A DNA stretch of 64,000 nucleotides from contig CALUTW010000006.1 in the NCBI GenBank assembly GCA_944323805.1, positions 55,516-119,515 of the forward strand, written 5' to 3'. Within the stretch, counting starts at the first letter, position 1. The number at the start of each line of letters is the position of its first letter. The DNA is from an uncultured Bacteroidales bacterium. GTDB taxonomy: Bacteria; Bacteroidota; Bacteroidia; Bacteroidales; UBA932. The notes below the pieces were generated by a model. It was given only the letters and a program-made list of their open reading frames with translations. It made no database searches and had not been told where the DNA came from. Made by a program: the position numbers and the translations under genes. Below are positions 63,975 through 64,000 of the stretch, in pieces.

Positions 63975-64000
63975 ATGAATATCAAACGAAACATCATCTT
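63975..64000 (+). CDS. Probable tyrosine recombinase, first codons only
   Basis: ATG AAT ATC AAA CGA AAC ATC ATC reads MNIKRNII before the window ends. Integrases of Bacteroidales conjugative and mobilizable elements often begin MxIKRNIIF or similar. The call depends on that short resemblance and on the tRNA fragment 157 bases upstream. Confidence 0.4.

Overview
This window is chromosomal DNA from a member of the Bacteroidales, probably a gut organism. The evidence is a hybrid two-component regulator of the HTCS type, an NQR complex, a hmu-type heme locus, FimB/Mfa2-like surface lipoproteins, DUF4136 and DUF4251 proteins, and many promoters of the Bacteroidetes form (TTTG or TTG, about 20 bases, TAnnTTTG). 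I cannot name the genus. There is no rRNA and no CRISPR array.

Layout, left to right. Positions 1-8391 (minus strand) are part of a pectin-degradation locus: a GH105 hydrolase cut by the window edge, an HTCS regulator, a fused CE12-CE8 esterase and a GH28 polygalacturonase. Positions 8542-9583 are tatA-tatC. Positions 9596-18779 (minus) are a seven-gene heme operon: calycin-like lipoprotein, HmuY, HmuR, a CobN-like HmuS, and HmuT/U/V. HmuU and HmuV resemble a TolQ/TolR proton-driven stator. Positions 19038-24713 are housekeeping genes: fba, gmk, nadD, a CYTH protein, an RluA-type synthase and dnaK. Positions 24916-28768 are two cell-surface lipoproteins. Then come uvrD/pcrA, the six-gene nqrABCDEF operon (31494-37469), a DUF47 protein with a glycosyltransferase, a second surface-protein pair (39269-41942), uvrA and hsp20.

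Positions 45800-50000 are a decayed accessory region: an intact Rpn-family nuclease, then remnants of a RhuM-like protein, a GH18-like protein and a GH88 hydrolase. An AbiE-type antitoxin survives there next to a broken toxin, and an intact guanine deaminase sits between the remnants. Two tRNA-Lys genes (CTT and TTT) follow. Positions 50405-53345 hold a glycosyltransferase, an LpxH-like phosphoesterase and manC. Positions 53447-61498 hold a TolC/HlyD/ABC-2 export operon with three small envelope genes behind it and a divergent AraC regulator.

The right end (61599-64000) is again accessory: a gene broken by a stop codon, a small membrane protein, a truncated chloramphenicol-acetyltransferase-like gene and a HigBA toxin-antitoxin pair. 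The window ends at what looks like the junction of an integrative element: a 15-base tRNA 3' end with its terminator, followed by the first codons of a probable integrase.

The most interesting points are three. First, the CobN-like HmuS has no AAA+ ATPase partner here but sits with a TolQ/TolR-like pair, which suggests proton-motive-force-driven metal removal from heme. Second, dnaK and hsp20 share a sigma-54-like promoter and the same upstream repeat. Third, the right-hand end is a likely integration junction.
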